From positions 62,001 to 126,000 of the forward strand of contig JAHHTU010000001.1 of NCBI GenBank assembly GCA_020024455.1: a stretch of DNA of 64,000 nt, read 5' to 3'. Both the position numbers and the translations under genes were made by a program. Positions 25,475 to 32,677 of this stretch are shown here, piece by piece (position 1 is the first letter of the stretch; each line of letters starts with the position of its first letter). The notes below the pieces were generated by a model. That model ran no database searches. It was not told the origin of the DNA and worked only from the letters and a program-made list of their open reading frames with translations. The DNA comes from Anaerotignum sp. (lineage in GTDB: Bacteria > Bacillota > Clostridia > Lachnospirales > Anaerotignaceae).

Positions 25475-26566
25475 ATGAAATTGCAGTTGGATTTGTCCAA
25501 AAAATACGCCATTGCATTAGAAGGCGGTGGTGCAAAAGGGGCGTATGAAATTGGTGTCTGGCAGGCATTTGATGAGGCAGGCTTGCAATATGAAGCGGTT
25601 TCCGGTGCCTCTGTGGGGGCTTTGAATGGGGCATTGATGGCAATGCGGGATTTGGAAAAAGCGGTCAAGCTATGGGAGAATATTAAGTTTTCGCAAGTGA
25701 TAGATGTAGATGATGAAAAAATGAAAGCTTTTTTTGACAGAGATATGGCATGGAGCGATATTCCGTCTTTTTTGAAAGATATGGCAGAAGTGATGAAAAA
25801 CAAAGGCTTTGACAGTACCCCGTTACGAAAATTATTACAGGAAACGATAGATACTGAAAAAATCAGACAGTCTGATGTTGATTTTTATTTGGTGACATAT
25901 TCTTTAAGTGATAAAAAAGCATTGGATTTGGACGCAAAAACATTGGAAAATGACACATTGTGTGATATGTTGCTGGCAAGTGCCTATTTTCCTGCATTTC
26001 GGCAAAAGCCATTGGGTGGAAAATATTATGCAGATGGTGGGATACAAAATGTCATTCCTATAGACAGCTTGCTGGAACGAGGATATCGGGATATTATTGC
26101 CATTCGGATATTTGGCTTTGGTTGGGAAAAGAAAGTGAAAATTCCCGACGATGCGAATATTACGGTGGTCGCACCAAATGAGAAGTTGGCAAATATGTTA
26201 CAGTTTGACAAAGAGCAAAGCAAAAAAGATATGCGACTGGGATATTATGACGGATTGCGTGTATTATATGGATTGAAAGGCAGACGATATTATATTGACA
26301 GCCAATGGAATGAGGCAGAGTGCTATGCAACGCTGGTCGCATTGGTAAGACGTATGAAAACACAAAAAGGAAAAGAAATTTCTCTGAAAAAAATCAATGA
26401 AGAAATTTTGCCACGTTTGGCAAAAAAGAAAAAAGCAAAACATTCCTATCAAGAGCTGCTTTGGGCGTGGTTGGAGGATATGGCAGAAGAAGCGGGAATT
26501 TCCCCTTTTTGCGTGCGAACAGAAAAAGAGCTGTTGGAATTGATTGGAGAAAAAAGAATATGGTAA
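25475..26566 (+). CDS. Patatin-like phospholipase (acyl hydrolase)
   Basis: 363 residues. The oxyanion loop GGGAKGAYEIG, the nucleophile elbow GASVG (GxSxG with catalytic Ser) and the DGG of the Ser-Asp dyad (YYADGGIQN) are all present, so it should be an active esterase or lipase acting on membrane lipids. It is cytoplasmic by sequence (no signal peptide). ATG 25475 gives better ribosome-site spacing than 25469. It lies 11 bases after the PBP gene, so lipid turnover may be linked to wall synthesis, but that is inference. Confidence 0.9.
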   Translation: MKLQLDLSKKYAIALEGGGAKGAYEIGVWQAFDEAGLQYEAVSGASVGALNGALMAMRDLEKAVKLWENIKFSQVIDVDDEKMKAFFDRDMAWSDIPSFLKDMAEVMKNKGFDSTPLRKLLQETIDTEKIRQSDVDFYLVTYSLSDKKALDLDAKTLENDTLCDMLLASAYFPAFRQKPLGGKYYADGGIQNVIPIDSLLERGYRDIIAIRIFGFGWEKKVKIPDDANITVVAPNEKLANMLQFDKEQSKKDMRLGYYDGLRVLYGLKGRRYYIDSQWNEAECYATLVALVRRMKTQKGKEISLKKINEEILPRLAKKKKAKHSYQELLWAWLEDMAEEAGISPFCVRTEKELLELIGEKRIW

Positions 26567-26589
26567 GCAAAACAGGTGGTTGTGAAAGA

Positions 26590-26612
26590 AAAAACAGCTA
26601 TCTGTTTTTTTT
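26590..26612 (+). terminator. Terminator after the lipase gene
   Basis: Stem AAAACAG / CTGTTTT with CTAT loop and T run, 25 bases after the stop. Confidence 0.75.
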
Positions 26613-26670
26613 GTCATAAAATGATAAAAAAATTGCGGAATATTTAACAAATTCTAGTAAACAACAAGGA

Positions 26671-26699
26671 ATTTGTACGCAAATAATTTGCATACAAAT
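26671..26699 (+). repeat. 29-base operator-like palindrome
   Basis: ATTTGTACGCAAAT (26671-26684), one A, then ATTTGCATACAAAT (26686-26699). The arms are inverse complements with one mismatch. Each arm is itself TTTG-N4-CAAA, so the site can be read as two tandem small palindromes. It looks like a repressor site, 240 bases upstream of the lcd promoter. No regulator is recognised. Confidence 0.5.
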
Positions 26700-26938
26700 C
26701 AATTTACAGGCTTTTTTTAGAAAAGAATTGCTTTTGATTTGGATAATAAAAAGAACCAAGACAAGATATTTTATGAAAATATAGATTGTATTTTTATAAA
26801 AGTTATGATTTTTTTATAGAAAATGAAAAAAAAATCAATGGATATTGCTAATATTGTATACAAAATGCAGACTTTTTGCAGGTGTACCGTTTTTTTGTTA
26901 TTTTTTTGGAAAAACAGAATAAATTTTTAACAATATAG

Positions 26939-26967
26939 TTGCAATCTTTACAAAAAGATGATATAAT
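26939..26967 (+). promoter_or_regulatory. Promoter of the lcd-pct operon
   Basis: TTGCAA (26939-26944), 17 bases, then an extended -10 TGATATAAT with TATAAT at 26962-26967. This is the best promoter in the window and fits a very highly expressed catabolic operon. Confidence 0.82.
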
Positions 26968-27051
26968 CAAAACAAATGAAAGAGCAAAAATATTGTTTTT
27001 TCATTGCAAAATCACGAAAACTTATATCTTCCATATAGGTTTTTGGTATTG

Positions 27052-27104
27052 TTGTTCGTGCAATACGAACAATACAACATTCTAATACGGGGAGAATGTT
27101 GTAT
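27052..27104 (+). promoter_or_regulatory. Tandem hairpins in the lcd leader
   Basis: First hairpin TTGTTCGT / ACGAACAA (27052-27059 with 27065-27072, 5-base loop). Second, a perfect 12-bp stem ATACAACATTCT / AGAATGTTGTAT (27072-27083 with 27093-27104, loop AATACGGGG). They share base 27072, so they abut, and no T run follows, so neither is a simple terminator. They may stabilise the message, bind a regulator, or act as DNA operators. Confidence 0.65.
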
Positions 27105-27174
27105 ATAAAAGAGGTAAAAGTACTTTTTATTGTTTATCGCATGGTCAATCGTAGAGATTGAAGGAGGTCAAAGA

Positions 27175-27954
27175 ATGTATACAATGGGTATTGACGTTGG
27201 TTCTGCTTCTTCCAAAGTGGTTATTTTGAAGGACGGAAAAGACGTTGTTGCCGCAGAAGTTGTTCAAGTAGGAACAGGTTCTACTGGTCCAAAAAGAGCA
27301 TTGGAACAGGCATACCAAGTCAGCGGACTCACAAGAGAAGATATGGATTATGTTGTTGCAACCGGATACGGCAGATTTGCTTTTGAAGGTGCAGACAAAC
27401 AAATCAGTGAAATCAGCTGCCATGCAAAAGGGATTTTCCATTTGGTACCAACTGCACGCACCATCATTGATATCGGCGGACAAGATGCAAAAGCAATTCG
27501 TCTGGACGACAAGGGTGGTATCAAGCAGTTTTTTATGAATGATAAATGTGCGGCAGGTACAGGACGTTTCCTAGAAGTTATGTCTAGGGTTCTGGAAACA
27601 ACGCTGGACGAAATGGCAACATTAGATGAACAAGCGACAGACACTGCACCAATCAGCAGTACTTGTACTGTATTTGCAGAGTCCGAAGTGATTTCTCAGC
27701 TTTCCAGCGGTGAAAGTAGAAACAACATCATCAAAGGTGTGCATATGTCGGTTGCCAGCAGAGCTTGTGGGCTTGCATACAGAGGCGGTTTGGAAAAAGA
27801 CGTTGTCATGACTGGCGGCGTGGCACAAAACGCCGGCGTGGTAAGAGCAGTTGCAAGTGTATTGAAAACAGACGTTATTGTGGCACCAAATCCACAAACA
27901 ACAGGTGCGCTCGGTGCAGCGATATTTGCATATGAAGCGGCTCAAAAAAAATAA
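27175..27954 (+). CDS. lcdC: 2-hydroxyacyl-CoA dehydratase activator (archerase component)
   Basis: 259 residues of the ASKHA-fold BadF/BcrA/HgdC family. It shows GIDVGSASSKVVIL at the start, a phosphate-2-like DIGGQDAK, and the two cysteines that bridge one [4Fe-4S] cluster in the dimer (Cys125 in CAAGTGRF, Cys164 in STCTVFAE), matching the known pair in HgdC. With ATP hydrolysis it drives one low-potential electron from reduced ferredoxin into the dehydratase. ATG 27175 follows AAGGAGG. It heads the operon before both dehydratase subunits. Activators of this type tend to be extremely oxygen-sensitive. Confidence 0.93.
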   Translation: MYTMGIDVGSASSKVVILKDGKDVVAAEVVQVGTGSTGPKRALEQAYQVSGLTREDMDYVVATGYGRFAFEGADKQISEISCHAKGIFHLVPTARTIIDIGGQDAKAIRLDDKGGIKQFFMNDKCAAGTGRFLEVMSRVLETTLDEMATLDEQATDTAPISSTCTVFAESEVISQLSSGESRNNIIKGVHMSVASRACGLAYRGGLEKDVVMTGGVAQNAGVVRAVASVLKTDVIVAPNPQTTGALGAAIFAYEAAQKK

Positions 27955-27969
27955 GAAAGAGGGATTAGA

Positions 27970-29232
27970 ATGAGTTTGACACAGGGCATGAAAGCAAAAC
28001 AATTGTTAGGCTACTATCAGAACAAAGCCGACCAAGACGCTAGAGAAGCAAAAGAAAGAGGCGATTTGGTTTGTTGGTCTGCTTCTGTAGCTCCCCCAGA
28101 ATTTTGTGTAGCTATGGGTATTGCAATGGTATATCCTGAAACACACGCAGCAGGTATTGGTGCGAGAAAAGGTGCTTTGGATATGTTGGAAGTTGCTGAC
28201 AGAAAAGGCTACAACATTGACTGCTGTTCTTATGGTAGAGTAAACATGGGTTACATGGAATGTTTGAAAGAAGCAGCTATGACAGGTGTAAAACCTGAAG
28301 TTTTGGTAAACTCTCCTGCTGCTGACGTTCCTCTGCCTGATTTGGTTATTACCTGTAACAACATTTGTAACACATTGTTGAAATGGTATGAAAACTTGGC
28401 TGTTGAATTGGATATTCCTTGTATCGTAATTGACGTGCCTTTCAACCACACAATGCCTATTCCTGAATATGCAAAAGCATACATTGCTGATGAATTCAGA
28501 AATGCAATCTCTCAGTTGGAAGTTATCTGCGGCAGACCTTTCGACTGGAAAAAATTCCAAGAAGTTAAAAATCAAACACAGCGTTCTGTATATCAATGGA
28601 ACAGAATTGCTGATTTCACAAAATATAAACCTTCTCCTTTGAATGGTTTTGACCTGTTCAACTACATGGCTCTGATTGTTGCAGCACGTTCTTTGGATTA
28701 TGCTGAAATCACATTCAAAGCATTTGCAGATGAATTGGAAGAAAACTTGAAAGCTGGTATCTATGCATTCAAAGGTGCTGAAAAAACACGTGTACAATGG
28801 GAAGGTATCGCTGTATGGCCACACTTGGGTCACACATTCAAATCTTTGAAAAACATGGGCACAATTATGACAGGTTCTGCTTACCCTGGTATCTGGGACT
28901 TGACATATGATGCAAATGATGAATCTTTACACTCCATGGCAGAAGCTTACACAAGAACATACATCAACACTTGCCTGAGCAACAAAGCAGAAGTTTTGAT
29001 GGGCTTGATGGAACATGGTAAAGTTGACGGTGTTGTTTACCACTTGAACAGAAGCTGTAAATTGATGAGTTTCTTGAACGTGGAAACAGCAGAAGTTATC
29101 AAAGAAAAGAACGGCTTGCCTTATGTAAGCTTTGACGGTGACCAGACAGACCCTCGTGTATTCTCTCCTGCACAATATGATACTCGTGTTCAGGCTCTGG
29201 TTGAAATGATGGAAGCAAACGTTGCAGAATAA
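27970..29232 (+). CDS. lcdA: Lactoyl-CoA dehydratase alpha subunit
   Basis: 420 residues, about 48 kDa, the size reported for the larger subunit of C. propionicum lactoyl-CoA dehydratase. It belongs to the HgdB/FldBC family (2-hydroxyacyl-CoA dehydratase D-component), with conserved cysteines in CCSYGR and CNNICN that can bind a [4Fe-4S] cluster. Together with the beta subunit it dehydrates (R)-lactoyl-CoA to acryloyl-CoA via a ketyl radical. Substrate assignment rests on the adjacent propionate CoA-transferase; related enzymes use 2-hydroxyglutaryl-, phenyllactyl- or 2-hydroxyisocaproyl-CoA. Codon use (many GCT, GGT, AAC) suggests high expression. Confidence 0.88.
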   Translation: MSLTQGMKAKQLLGYYQNKADQDAREAKERGDLVCWSASVAPPEFCVAMGIAMVYPETHAAGIGARKGALDMLEVADRKGYNIDCCSYGRVNMGYMECLKEAAMTGVKPEVLVNSPAADVPLPDLVITCNNICNTLLKWYENLAVELDIPCIVIDVPFNHTMPIPEYAKAYIADEFRNAISQLEVICGRPFDWKKFQEVKNQTQRSVYQWNRIADFTKYKPSPLNGFDLFNYMALIVAARSLDYAEITFKAFADELEENLKAGIYAFKGAEKTRVQWEGIAVWPHLGHTFKSLKNMGTIMTGSAYPGIWDLTYDANDESLHSMAEAYTRTYINTCLSNKAEVLMGLMEHGKVDGVVYHLNRSCKLMSFLNVETAEVIKEKNGLPYVSFDGDQTDPRVFSPAQYDTRVQALVEMMEANVAE

Positions 29233-29245
29233 GGAGGAGAAAACG

Positions 29246-30370
29246 ATGAGTAAAGTGGAAGCAATCTTATCCCAATTAAAAGACATTGCAGCAAATCCCA
29301 AAAAAGCAATGGATGATTATAAAGCAGAAACTGGCAAAGGTGCAGTAGGTATTATGCCTATTTACGCACCAGAAGAAATGGTACACGCAACAGGTTACCT
29401 GCCTATGGGTATCTGGGGCGCACAAGGCAAAGCAATCTCTCAGGCTCGTACATATTTGCCTCCATTCGCTTGTTCCATTATGCAGCAAGTGATGGAATTG
29501 CAATGCGAAGGTGCTTATGATGATTTGGCAGCTGTATTGTTCTCTGTACCTTGTGATACATTGAAATGTCTGAGCCAAAAATGGAAAGGCACATCTCCTG
29601 TAATCGTGTTCACACACCCTCAAAACAGAGGTTTGGAAGCTGCTAACACATTCTTGGTAAAAGAATATGAATTGGTGAAAGCACAACTGGAACATTATCT
29701 TGATGTGAAAATCACAAACCAAGCTTTGGAAAATTCCATCGCAATCTACAACGAAAACAGACAGGTTATGCGTGAATTCGTAAAAGTTGCAGCTGAATAT
29801 CCACAAGTGATTGACGCTGTTAGCCGTCACGCAGTATTCAAAGCAAGACAGTTCATGCTCAAAGAAAAACACACAGCATTGGTAAAAGAACTGATTGCAG
29901 AAGTAAAAGCAATGCCTGTACAGCCTTGGGACGGTAAAAAAGTTATCGTTACAGGTATCTTGTTAGAACCCAACGAATTGCTTGACATCTTCAACGAATT
30001 CAAATTGGCTATCGTTGATGACGATTTGGCACAAGAATCCAGACAAATCCGTGTGGACGTTTTGGACGGCGAAGGTGGCCCTCTGTACAGAATGGCAAAA
30101 GCATGGCAGCAAATGTATGGTTGCTCTGTTGCAACAGATACCAAAAAAGGCCGTGGCAGAATGTTGATGGATAAAATGCGTCACACAGGTGCTGATGCGG
30201 TTATCATCGCACAAATGAAATTCTGTGACCCTGAAGAATGGGATTACCCTATCATGTACAGAGAATTTGAAGAATGTGGCGTGAAAAACTTGATGATTGA
30301 AGTTGACCAAGAAGTTACTTCCTTTGAACAAGTAAAAACAAGACTGCAATCTTTTGTAGAAATGATGTAA
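29246..30370 (+). CDS. lcdB: Lactoyl-CoA dehydratase beta subunit
   Basis: 374 residues, about 42 kDa, the smaller subunit of the heterodimeric dehydratase. It carries MPIYAPEEMVHATGYLPMGIWG, SCS-like cysteine positions (FACSIMQQVMELQC, CDTLKC) for an Fe-S cluster, and the C-terminal QMKFCDPEEWDYP segment typical of the family. ATG 29246, after AAGGAGGAG, is 13 bases from the alpha stop; the two are tightly coupled. A 109-base gap with a strong hairpin separates it from pct. Confidence 0.88.
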   Translation: MSKVEAILSQLKDIAANPKKAMDDYKAETGKGAVGIMPIYAPEEMVHATGYLPMGIWGAQGKAISQARTYLPPFACSIMQQVMELQCEGAYDDLAAVLFSVPCDTLKCLSQKWKGTSPVIVFTHPQNRGLEAANTFLVKEYELVKAQLEHYLDVKITNQALENSIAIYNENRQVMREFVKVAAEYPQVIDAVSRHAVFKARQFMLKEKHTALVKELIAEVKAMPVQPWDGKKVIVTGILLEPNELLDIFNEFKLAIVDDDLAQESRQIRVDVLDGEGGPLYRMAKAWQQMYGCSVATDTKKGRGRMLMDKMRHTGADAVIIAQMKFCDPEEWDYPIMYREFEECGVKNLMIEVDQEVTSFEQVKTRLQSFVEMM

Positions 30371-30411
30371 TTTCATAAAATTGCAATCGAATCATTCAGA
30401 TTAGAACATTT

Positions 30412-30441
30412 GGCACTGGAGCAGGTGACTGCTCCAGTGTC
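30412..30441 (+). promoter_or_regulatory. Intercistronic hairpin between lcdB and pct
   Basis: A 12-bp stem (GGCACTGGAGCA / TGCTCCAGTGTC, one G-U) with a GGTGAC loop. It is GC-rich against its surroundings and has no T run. Likely roles are protection of the upstream mRNA 3' end, processing, or partial attenuation of pct. Confidence 0.65.
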
Positions 30442-30479
30442 TTGACAATGAAGAAAATCTAGCTAGGAGGATTTTAACG

Positions 30480-32054
30480 ATGGGACAAGTTAAAATTATC
30501 ACTGCTGATGAAGCAGCAAAATTGATTAAAAATGGCGATACCATTACAACAAGTGGTTTCGTTGCAAGTGCTATCCCAGAAGCATTGAACAAAGCAGTAG
30601 AAAAAAGATTTTTGGAAACCGGTGAACCCAAAAACCTGACATATGTATACTGCGGTTCTCAAGGGAACAGAGACGGTCGTGGTGCAGAACACTATGCACA
30701 CGAAGGTATGTTGAAAAGATTTATTGCAGGTCACTGGGCAACAATCCCTGCTATGGGTAAATTGGCTCTGGAAAATAAAATCGAAGCTTACAACGTTTCC
30801 CAAGGCAGTTTGTGTCATCTGTTCAGAGATATTGCAGCACACAAACCCGGTACATTTACAAAAGTTGGTTTGGGTACATTTATCGACCCTAGAAATGGTG
30901 GCGGTAAAATAAACGATATCACAAAAGAAGATATCATCGAATTGATGAACATCAAAGGCGAAGACTATTTGTTCTATCCTGCATTCCCTCTGAATGTTGC
31001 AATGATTAGAGGTACATATGCTGATGAAAAAGGTAATATCACTTTTGAAAAAGAAGTTTCTCCTTTGGAAGGTACTTCTGTATGCCAGGCTGTAAAAAAC
31101 AGTGGCGGTATTGTGATTGTACAGGTTGAAAAAGTAGTAAAAGCTGGTACATTGGACCCTAGAATGGTAAAAGTACCCGGTATCTATGTAGACTACGTTG
31201 TGGTAGCTGACCCTGCTGACCATCAACAAACATTGGATTGTGAATATGACTCTGCATTGTCCGGTGAACAACGTAGACCAGAAGTAGTTTCTGAATTATT
31301 GCCATTGTCTGCTAAGAAAATTATCGGTCGTCGTGGTGCTGTGGAATTGGAAAAAGACGTTGCTGTAAACTTGGGCGTTGGTGCACCTGAATATGTTGCG
31401 TCTGTTGCAAATGAAGAAGGTATCGGCGACTTCATGACATTGACTGTAGAAGGCGGTGCTGTTGGTGGTGTGCCTGCCGGCGGTATTCGTTTCGGTTCTG
31501 CTTACAACCCTGAAGCTTTGTTAGACCAAGGCTATCAGTTTGACTTCTATGATGGCGGCGGTTTGGATTTGTGTTACTTAGGTTTGGCAGAATGTGACGA
31601 AAAAGGTAACATCAACGTTTCCAGATTTGGCCCTAGAATTGCCGGTTGCGGTGGTTTCATCAATATCACACAAAACACACACAAAGTATTCTTCTGTGGT
31701 ACTTTCACAGCAGGTGGCTTGAAAGTGAAAGTGGTTGATGGTAAAGTTGTTATCGAACAAGAAGGGAAACAGAAAAAATTCTTGAAAGCGGTAGAACAAG
31801 TTACATTCAACGGCGATATTGCATTGAAAAACAAACAGGAAGTTATGTATATCACAGAAAGATGTGTATTCTTGTTGAAAGAAGACGGTATGCACTTGTC
31901 TGAAATCGCTCCCGGTATTGATTTGCAGACACAAATTCTGGATATGATGGACTTCACACCTATCATTGACAAAGACGCAAACGGCGAAGTCAAATTGATG
32001 GACGCAAGATTGTTTGCAGAAGGCTTGATGGGCCTGAAAGAAATGAAAGCATAA
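30480..32054 (+). CDS. pct: Propionate CoA-transferase
   Basis: 524 residues, the same length as C. propionicum Pct and recognisably the same sequence throughout (for example YVYCGSQGNRDGRGAEH, LGTFIDPRNGGGK, FGPRIAGCGGFINITQNT). The catalytic glutamate that forms the enzyme-CoA thioester falls at residue 324 (FMTLTVEGGAVGG), as reported for the C. propionicum enzyme. It moves CoA from propionyl- or acetyl-CoA to lactate, making lactoyl-CoA for the dehydratase encoded just upstream. It has a good AGGAGG site. It ends the acrylate operon at a strong terminator. Confidence 0.96.
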   Translation: MGQVKIITADEAAKLIKNGDTITTSGFVASAIPEALNKAVEKRFLETGEPKNLTYVYCGSQGNRDGRGAEHYAHEGMLKRFIAGHWATIPAMGKLALENKIEAYNVSQGSLCHLFRDIAAHKPGTFTKVGLGTFIDPRNGGGKINDITKEDIIELMNIKGEDYLFYPAFPLNVAMIRGTYADEKGNITFEKEVSPLEGTSVCQAVKNSGGIVIVQVEKVVKAGTLDPRMVKVPGIYVDYVVVADPADHQQTLDCEYDSALSGEQRRPEVVSELLPLSAKKIIGRRGAVELEKDVAVNLGVGAPEYVASVANEEGIGDFMTLTVEGGAVGGVPAGGIRFGSAYNPEALLDQGYQFDFYDGGGLDLCYLGLAECDEKGNINVSRFGPRIAGCGGFINITQNTHKVFFCGTFTAGGLKVKVVDGKVVIEQEGKQKKFLKAVEQVTFNGDIALKNKQEVMYITERCVFLLKEDGMHLSEIAPGIDLQTQILDMMDFTPIIDKDANGEVKLMDARLFAEGLMGLKEMKA

Positions 32055-32102
32055 TGGTTTTATTTGTATAATGGAACAAAATCCAAAATATTGGGTTTTT
32101 AT

Positions 32103-32137
32103 AAACGGTATAGTCTTTTGGCTATACCGTTTTTTGT
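32103..32137 (+). terminator. Terminator of the acrylate operon
   Basis: Perfect 11-bp stem AAACGGTATAG / CTATACCGTTT with TCTTTTGG loop, continuing into a T run. Confidence 0.92.
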
Positions 32138-32155
32138 GATAGGGAAGGTGTTGTA

Positions 32156-32665
32156 ATGTCGAATATCATTTCGTATGATATAAAAGAGTTGGATTTGGTA
32201 TGTAGCAATGGTATGATGTCTGTTTTGATGACAGTGATTGGATTGAGTGGTTCTGCTTTGGCAGAAAAATGGTATGAAAAAGATTTGATTGTGTGGCTGA
32301 TGGAACATGACCAAAGCATGATTGGGTTGGGTATGGCAGGATTTGAGTTGACGGAATTGCCTTGGCAAGAGGCATATTTTGCACAACAGAAACAATTTTT
32401 GTATGAAACACTTGCATTGGCAAAAATGGGGTTTGGTTGGGATAAATTAGATTATACCCCAAATAAAGAATTGTTATTGCAAAAAATAGAGATATTACAA
32501 AAAATGCTTGAACAAATGGTATACGAAGATGTAAACTATGATATCATACAAGAATGGTATGATGCCTGTGATGATATGGAACCAATGAAAAATGGATACC
32601 CAATCTGTCAAAAACATGGAATATTGTTATCGGTATATGGTTGTGTGGCGTGTCATGGTATCTGA
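32156..32665 (+). CDS. Uncharacterised protein with C-terminal Cys/His cluster
   Basis: 169 residues, started at ATG 32156 with GGGAAGGTG upstream. I do not recognise a domain. Seen directly: mostly helical and acidic, no signal peptide, and a C terminus C-x2-H-x8-C-x2-C-H (CQKHGILLSVYGCVACHG) that could bind one metal ion. It begins 19 bases after the pct terminator and is 12 bases before the next gene, so these two may form a unit. No promoter is obvious, so readthrough from pct is possible. Function unknown. Confidence 0.7.
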   Translation: MSNIISYDIKELDLVCSNGMMSVLMTVIGLSGSALAEKWYEKDLIVWLMEHDQSMIGLGMAGFELTELPWQEAYFAQQKQFLYETLALAKMGFGWDKLDYTPNKELLLQKIEILQKMLEQMVYEDVNYDIIQEWYDACDDMEPMKNGYPICQKHGILLSVYGCVACHGI

Positions 32666-32677
32666 AAGGGTGGGAAT

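Larger units (their letters stand above)
26567..27174 (+). other. Long regulatory region upstream of the lcd operon
   Basis: 608 bases, very AT-rich and without a credible gene. In order it holds the lipase terminator, a 29-base palindrome (26671-26699), a weak hairpin ending in seven T residues (GTATAC / GTGTAC arms, 26856-26896), a near-consensus promoter (26939-26967), and a ~205-base transcribed leader with two back-to-back hairpins (27052-27104). This is the most elaborate control region in the window. Confidence 0.6.

Noticed and set aside
24748..25803. 351-codon minus-strand frame across the PBP and lipase genes
   Set aside because: It spans two well-supported + strand genes, has no ribosome site and shows low-complexity Ser/His/Pro composition.
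32157..32163. TGTCGAA (0A-box core) at the start codon of the gene at 32156
   Set aside because: Single heptamer, no partner and inside the start codon; several such matches are expected by chance in 64 kb.
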